A DNA stretch of 64,000 nt from an uncultured Verrucomicrobia subdivision 3 bacterium (GTDB lineage: Bacteria; Verrucomicrobiota; Verrucomicrobiia; Limisphaerales; UBA11358), in contig CAIOIC010000106.1 of the NCBI GenBank assembly GCA_903858275.1, forward strand, positions 1 to 64,000, given 5' to 3'. Shown here piece by piece: positions 60,783 to 64,000 of the stretch. The first letter of the stretch is position 1; each line of letters opens with the position of its first letter. The position numbers and the translations under genes are program-made. The notes beneath the pieces are model-generated. The model had not been told where the DNA came from. It saw only the letters and a program-made list of their open reading frames with translations, and did no database searches.

Positions 60783-61697
60783 TCAGCCTCGCATCACAGC
60801 CGTGTCGGCGGCCGTCCATTCGAGATCCAGCGCGGCGAGTTGATCGTTGAGTTGGGCGGGTGATTTTGCGCCGGGGATAAGCGTGGTTACGCCGGGTTGT
60901 TCAAGCAGCGCGCGCAGGGCGTAAGCGGCGAGTGGGCGACCGGCGGCGAGCTGGCGGAGTTTTTCCACCCCGGCAAGCCGCGCGAGGAACCGGGTGCGAC
61001 CTTCACCGGTATTCCAAGATTCGCGCACTTGATCGGTGAAGACTGTCTGCGCGGTGAATTTGCCCGTGAGCAGGCCCTGCGCAAGCGGACCGCGAATAAG
61101 CGTTCCAATCCGGTTCTTCGCGCACCAGGGGAGAAGATTTTTCTCGGCCGCGCGATTGACCATGCTGTAGTCGAGTTGGACAGCGGCGCACTGGCCGTCA
61201 CGATTAAAGGTGCGTGCCGACCCGGGATCATCGGTGGAAATCGCGAAGGCGCGGATCTTGCCGGCCGCCTTTAGCCCGGCAAAAGCGGTGAGAAACACTT
61301 CCGTCTCGGCCGGCGTGGGACACGCGAGGTGGCAATGGTAGAGGTCAATGTAATCGGTGCGGAGCCGGTGCAGGCTCGCATCGCAGCAAAGCTGCACATG
61401 CAGCGGACTGGTGTAGGCGAGGCGATGTCCCTGCCGCATGGCCCAGTAGCCGGCCTTGGTGGAGATTAGAAATTGATGACGGCGTCCGGCGAAAAACCGG
61501 CCGATGGCTTCCTCGCTGGCACCGAGTCCGTAGCCGTCGGCGGTGTCAAAGAGGTTGATGCCCGCGTCCACCGCGCGATCGAGTGTCGCTTCAATGGTCG
61601 AGCGGTCAAGTTGGCCCCATTGGCCGCCCAACGCCCAGCAACCCAGGCTCAAGACGGAAACCGACCAGCCGGTGGAGGGAAAGTCGACGTAACGCAT
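60783..61697 (-). CDS. Aldo/keto reductase, sugar dehydrogenase-like
   Basis: A 304-residue NAD(P)-dependent enzyme. LGCWALGGQWGQ, the catalytic Asp-Tyr segment LFDTADGYGLGASEEAIG, Lys in STKAGYWAM and His in DLYHCHLACP are present. Relatives include L-fucose/D-threo-aldose dehydrogenases that produce lactones. It lies four bases after the LamG gene, next to a lactonase, which suits an aldose-to-lactone step. Confidence 0.9.
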   Translation of the reverse strand: MRYVDFPSTGWSVSVLSLGCWALGGQWGQLDRSTIEATLDRAVDAGINLFDTADGYGLGASEEAIGRFFAGRRHQFLISTKAGYWAMRQGHRLAYTSPLHVQLCCDASLHRLRTDYIDLYHCHLACPTPAETEVFLTAFAGLKAAGKIRAFAISTDDPGSARTFNRDGQCAAVQLDYSMVNRAAEKNLLPWCAKNRIGTLIRGPLAQGLLTGKFTAQTVFTDQVRESWNTGEGRTRFLARLAGVEKLRQLAAGRPLAAYALRALLEQPGVTTLIPGAKSPAQLNDQLAALDLEWTAADTAVMRG

Positions 61698-61701
61698 AAA
61701 A

Positions 61702-62502
61702 TCAGACCAGCACCGGCGGTTTGGTGGGCGAGATTGGCGGCGGCTCCGGCAGCAGGGCCGCCAACGCCAGCAATTCGTTGGCATTCAACGCGCGGGAATA
61801 AACAGCCAGCCCGCCCAGCCGGCCCACAAACCAGTTGCCCATCTCGCCGCCTCGATGCACGGCCCCGACGGTAAAATCCGCTCCCGCCGATCCGGCATTG
61901 TGGATGCCGTGGGGATAGGCGAACGGGTTGAAGCCCACCCGCGGATCCAGTCGCCCATCCTGCCACGCGCGGATAAAACTGCCATCGTAGGTGAAAGCCA
62001 CACAGTGCCAGTCGAAGTAAGTGAGGTAACCCGCGCCGATGGCAGCATCCATGCACCAGGGATACCCCGGCGTCGGGCCGCCCGTGGCGGACACATGCCC
62101 CGCGACATTGTCGCCCGCCTGATGAATGCGCAAATCCAGAAAGAGCCCGTATTGGCGCTGTTTGGCCGACTCATTCCACATGCCCGCCACCGCCTCGCAT
62201 TGAACTTCCCGCTTGCGCTGGCGCTGAAGCCAGGCAACCACCGTCACTTGCGCTGATGGACCGCACAAATCCAGGGCCGGGCATTCAGCCCGGGGAATCA
62301 CAAAGTAATCACCGCGCCGCAACTCGGCGGCGTGGGCGCCAAAAATCCCGCCTTCCACGCGCGTTATCTGACCCGCCGCCTCGCGCAATTTGTAGGCGTG
62401 TGGCCCGCGCGCCACGCGGTCGGCACCGGCTGGCTCCTGAAAATCCCAGAAGCTGATCAAGCCCGGAAGGGCGATGGCGGAAGGAAGCGGGGAGGTTCTC
62501 AT
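61702..62502 (-). CDS. LamG/concanavalin-like domain protein without signal peptide
   Basis: A 266-residue beta-sandwich protein. LPGLISFWDFQEPAGADRVA opens the LamG fold, with YFDWHCVAFTYDGSFIRAWQ and FVGRLGGLAVYSRALNANEL completing it. Most such domains are exported, but here the N-terminus (MRTSPLPSAIALPG) has no signal peptide. It sits between MFS and aldo/keto reductase genes, in a fully cytoplasmic pathway operon. It might bind the sugar substrate; this is a guess. Confidence 0.78.
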   Translation of the reverse strand: MRTSPLPSAIALPGLISFWDFQEPAGADRVARGPHAYKLREAAGQITRVEGGIFGAHAAELRRGDYFVIPRAECPALDLCGPSAQVTVVAWLQRQRKREVQCEAVAGMWNESAKQRQYGLFLDLRIHQAGDNVAGHVSATGGPTPGYPWCMDAAIGAGYLTYFDWHCVAFTYDGSFIRAWQDGRLDPRVGFNPFAYPHGIHNAGSAGADFTVGAVHRGGEMGNWFVGRLGGLAVYSRALNANELLALAALLPEPPPISPTKPPVLV

Positions 62503-62504
62503 AT

Positions 62505-63797
62505 TCAAGCGTTCGCTGGCGTGGTTGAAACCCGGTCGCGGTGCAGGAAAAATTTCACCGCCACAAAAATGCAGGCCGCGCCAAACAAATAAAACCAGCA
62601 CAACATCGAAAGCCCGGCCCCCAGACCGGCGCGCGTCTTCATCCAGCCCAGGATGGCGGGGGCGGAAGAGCCGATCACGAAAGCGAACGCCAGCATCAGG
62701 CCCGTGGCCGAGGCCCGCACGCGCGGCTCAACCACATCGTAAAGCGAGGCGAACAGGTTTGAATCATACAGGCCGCGGAACAATCCAAACACCCCCAGCG
62801 CGCAGAATGTGGCGGTGGCATTCGTCGAATGCCCCAGCCAGAAAATGAACGGGGCGCCGCACAGCAGTCCCAGCAGGTTCATCTCCATCCGGATAGTCGG
62901 TCGCCGGCTCACCAGATGGTCGGCAATCCGGCTGCCCAGCAACACGCCCAGAAACGCGCCGGCAAAATGATACGCCATGGAATGGAATCCCGCCTGCGCC
63001 AGCGAGAATTGGAAGCGTTCGTTCAAAAAAGCAGGCGTCCAGGTGAGAAAGCCCACGTTCACAAACACCTGCGTGCCGAAGGCCAGACTCAACAAGCAGA
63101 CCGAAGGCCGGCGCACCAAATATTTTATTACCTGACCGATGGGCAACCGCTCCGCCTGACCGGAAACCGCCACCGGCGGCGGCGTATTGCGCAATCGCCA
63201 GATCACCACGAGCGTCCAAAAAACACCGGCCCCGCCGAACACGAGAAAAGAATTCCGCCAGCCATAATTTTGCCCGATCCAGCCGGCCAGCAGTCCGCTG
63301 GCCGTTATGCCGACATAAAGCCCCGTTTGCAAAATACCCAGCGCCAGCGCGCGGCTTTTTTCATGCACCTGCGCCAGCAGAGAAGTGGCGGAGGGGTAAA
63401 AAAACGCTTCACCGCCGCCCGTCGTAATGCTGATGAAAATCACCAGCATCACCAACCCCGAGCTGAAACCCGTCAATAAAATGCCGCTGCTGAATATCGC
63501 CACGCTGCAAACAATCACCCACTTGCGCGAAAACCGGTCGCCGACAATTCCCGCCACGGGAACCAGAATACCATAGACCAGCGTGAAGATGGAGCTCACC
63601 AGACCCGCCTGGATATTGGTCAGCCCCAGCTCGCTTTTGATCAGCGGGATGACGGAATTGTAAATCTGGCGGCAGCCCTGATGCAGAAAAAAAGCCACCC
63701 ACAGCAGAAGCAACATTTCCCACTTATACCAGCTCCGGCCTTTTTTTGGGGGAACGGGCTCAACTAATTCCAATGCCGTGATATTGGTCGTTTTCAT
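62505..63797 (-). CDS. MFS transporter, organic anion/sugar acid-like (ACS family)
   Basis: A 430-residue twelve-helix carrier. WVAFFLHQGCRQIYNSVIPL, IVGDRFSRKWVIV and FYPSATSLLAQVHEKSRALALG are typical of the hexuronate/anion-cation symporter type. It begins the operon's transport step, five bases after the IclR-type gene stops and two bases before the LamG gene. Confidence 0.87.
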   Translation of the reverse strand: MKTTNITALELVEPVPPKKGRSWYKWEMLLLLWVAFFLHQGCRQIYNSVIPLIKSELGLTNIQAGLVSSIFTLVYGILVPVAGIVGDRFSRKWVIVCSVAIFSSGILLTGFSSGLVMLVIFISITTGGGEAFFYPSATSLLAQVHEKSRALALGILQTGLYVGITASGLLAGWIGQNYGWRNSFLVFGGAGVFWTLVVIWRLRNTPPPVAVSGQAERLPIGQVIKYLVRRPSVCLLSLAFGTQVFVNVGFLTWTPAFLNERFQFSLAQAGFHSMAYHFAGAFLGVLLGSRIADHLVSRRPTIRMEMNLLGLLCGAPFIFWLGHSTNATATFCALGVFGLFRGLYDSNLFASLYDVVEPRVRASATGLMLAFAFVIGSSAPAILGWMKTRAGLGAGLSMLCWFYLFGAACIFVAVKFFLHRDRVSTTPANA

Positions 63798-63802
63798 TTC
63801 TG

Positions 63803-64000
63803 CTATTTATTCCCCGATGCCTTGCCGGTCGCCCTCAAATATTTTTCGCCTTGCCGCACCGCTTCCAACAATAGCTTTGCCGGACCAGCCAGACGGCTCG
63901 GCGGCAATTCTTCGGGAAAACCCAGCAGGGTGATCGCCGCCGCGATGCCGCCTTTCCCGTCATGCAGCGGGGCGGATATCGCATGAACGCTTTTATTCCA
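63803..64000 (-). CDS. IclR-family transcriptional regulator (3' part; runs off the window)
   Basis: The last 65 codons are seen on the minus strand. SVHAISAPLHDGKGGIAAAI followed by LAGPAKLLLEAVRQGEKYLR matches the ligand-binding C-terminus of IclR regulators. It is upstream and co-oriented with the sugar operon, so it probably controls it. The DNA-binding domain lies outside the window. Confidence 0.78.
   Translation of the reverse strand, partial: WNKSVHAISAPLHDGKGGIAAAITLLGFPEELPPSRLAGPAKLLLEAVRQGEKYLRATGKASGNK

Noticed and set aside
1-64000. CRISPR arrays, prophage, integrative element or intact insertion sequence
   Set aside because: No regular spaced repeats, phage structural genes, integrase or transposase were found on either strand.

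Overview
The window reads as chromosomal DNA of a free-living Gram-negative bacterium, most likely a verrucomicrobium of the Pedosphaera/Limisphaerales type. This is inferred from the gene mix, not from a marker-gene tree. Supporting signs are lipid A/LPS and Bam/Lpt genes, two Hanks-type Ser/Thr kinases, a secreted sulfatase, Tat-exported sugar enzymes, a hopanoid radical-SAM gene (HpnH), a PUR/DUF3276 protein and an exosortase-style CAAX protease. No rRNA, CRISPR array, prophage or intact insertion sequence was seen. There are two tRNA genes, Gln(TTG) and Arg(TCT).

Layout. 1-6.6 kb: tRNA-Gln, a secreted SGNH hydrolase, L31, RF1, a four-helix-bundle cassette, a HAD phosphatase, an ABC-2-like permease and a stand-alone CoaB. 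6.6-14.7 kb: DUF554, two MFS carriers, small one- or two-helix membrane proteins, YihY/BrkB, PhoH and PUR. 14.7-19 kb: RsfS, an S1/P1 nuclease, DUF423, RecA and an acyltransferase. 19-23.7 kb: an RGG-rich unknown protein coupled to a DEAD-box helicase, then a sulfatase. 23.8-25.8 kb: an ExeA-like ATPase, a GspB-like protein and a CAAX protease. 25.8-29.7 kb: a TolC gene remnant, a zinc-ribbon kinase, and an LptE/BamD/zinc-ribbon cluster on the minus strand. 29.9-34.1 kb: SCO, DUF420, an EgtD-like methyltransferase, a divergent DHPS, a thioredoxin lipoprotein and DUF192.

34.3-43.6 kb is rich in iron and hopanoid genes: FeoA-FeoB, tRNA-Arg, SlyX, HpnH with a small lipoprotein, a phospholipid methyltransferase-like enzyme, Fur behind a perfect palindromic box, and SufB-SufC without SufD or SufS. 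43.7-46.9 kb is an LPS operon (LpxK, LpxL-like, heptosyltransferase). 47-50.5 kb is a sugar unit: PfkB kinase, sugar porter and a divergent AraC regulator. 50.5-55 kb has a multiheme cytochrome with a redoxin-TPR partner, divergent from a membrane sensor kinase. 55-64 kb is carbohydrate use: GH5, an esterase, a sugar isomerase-like protein, and a tight minus-strand operon IclR-MFS-LamG-aldo/keto reductase-SMP-30 lactonase-SDR that looks like an oxidative sugar pathway.

The most unusual structure is not a gene. Several loci carry imperfect inverted repeats whose arms are built from 7-, 8- or 10-base periodic units. One pair forms a hairpin over the ribosome-binding site and start of the LPS heptosyltransferase gene, and the same 7-base periodicity recurs inside that gene. 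Another pair forms the ends of the four-helix-bundle gene. These heptads could drive phase variation or gene spread; neither has been tested here.
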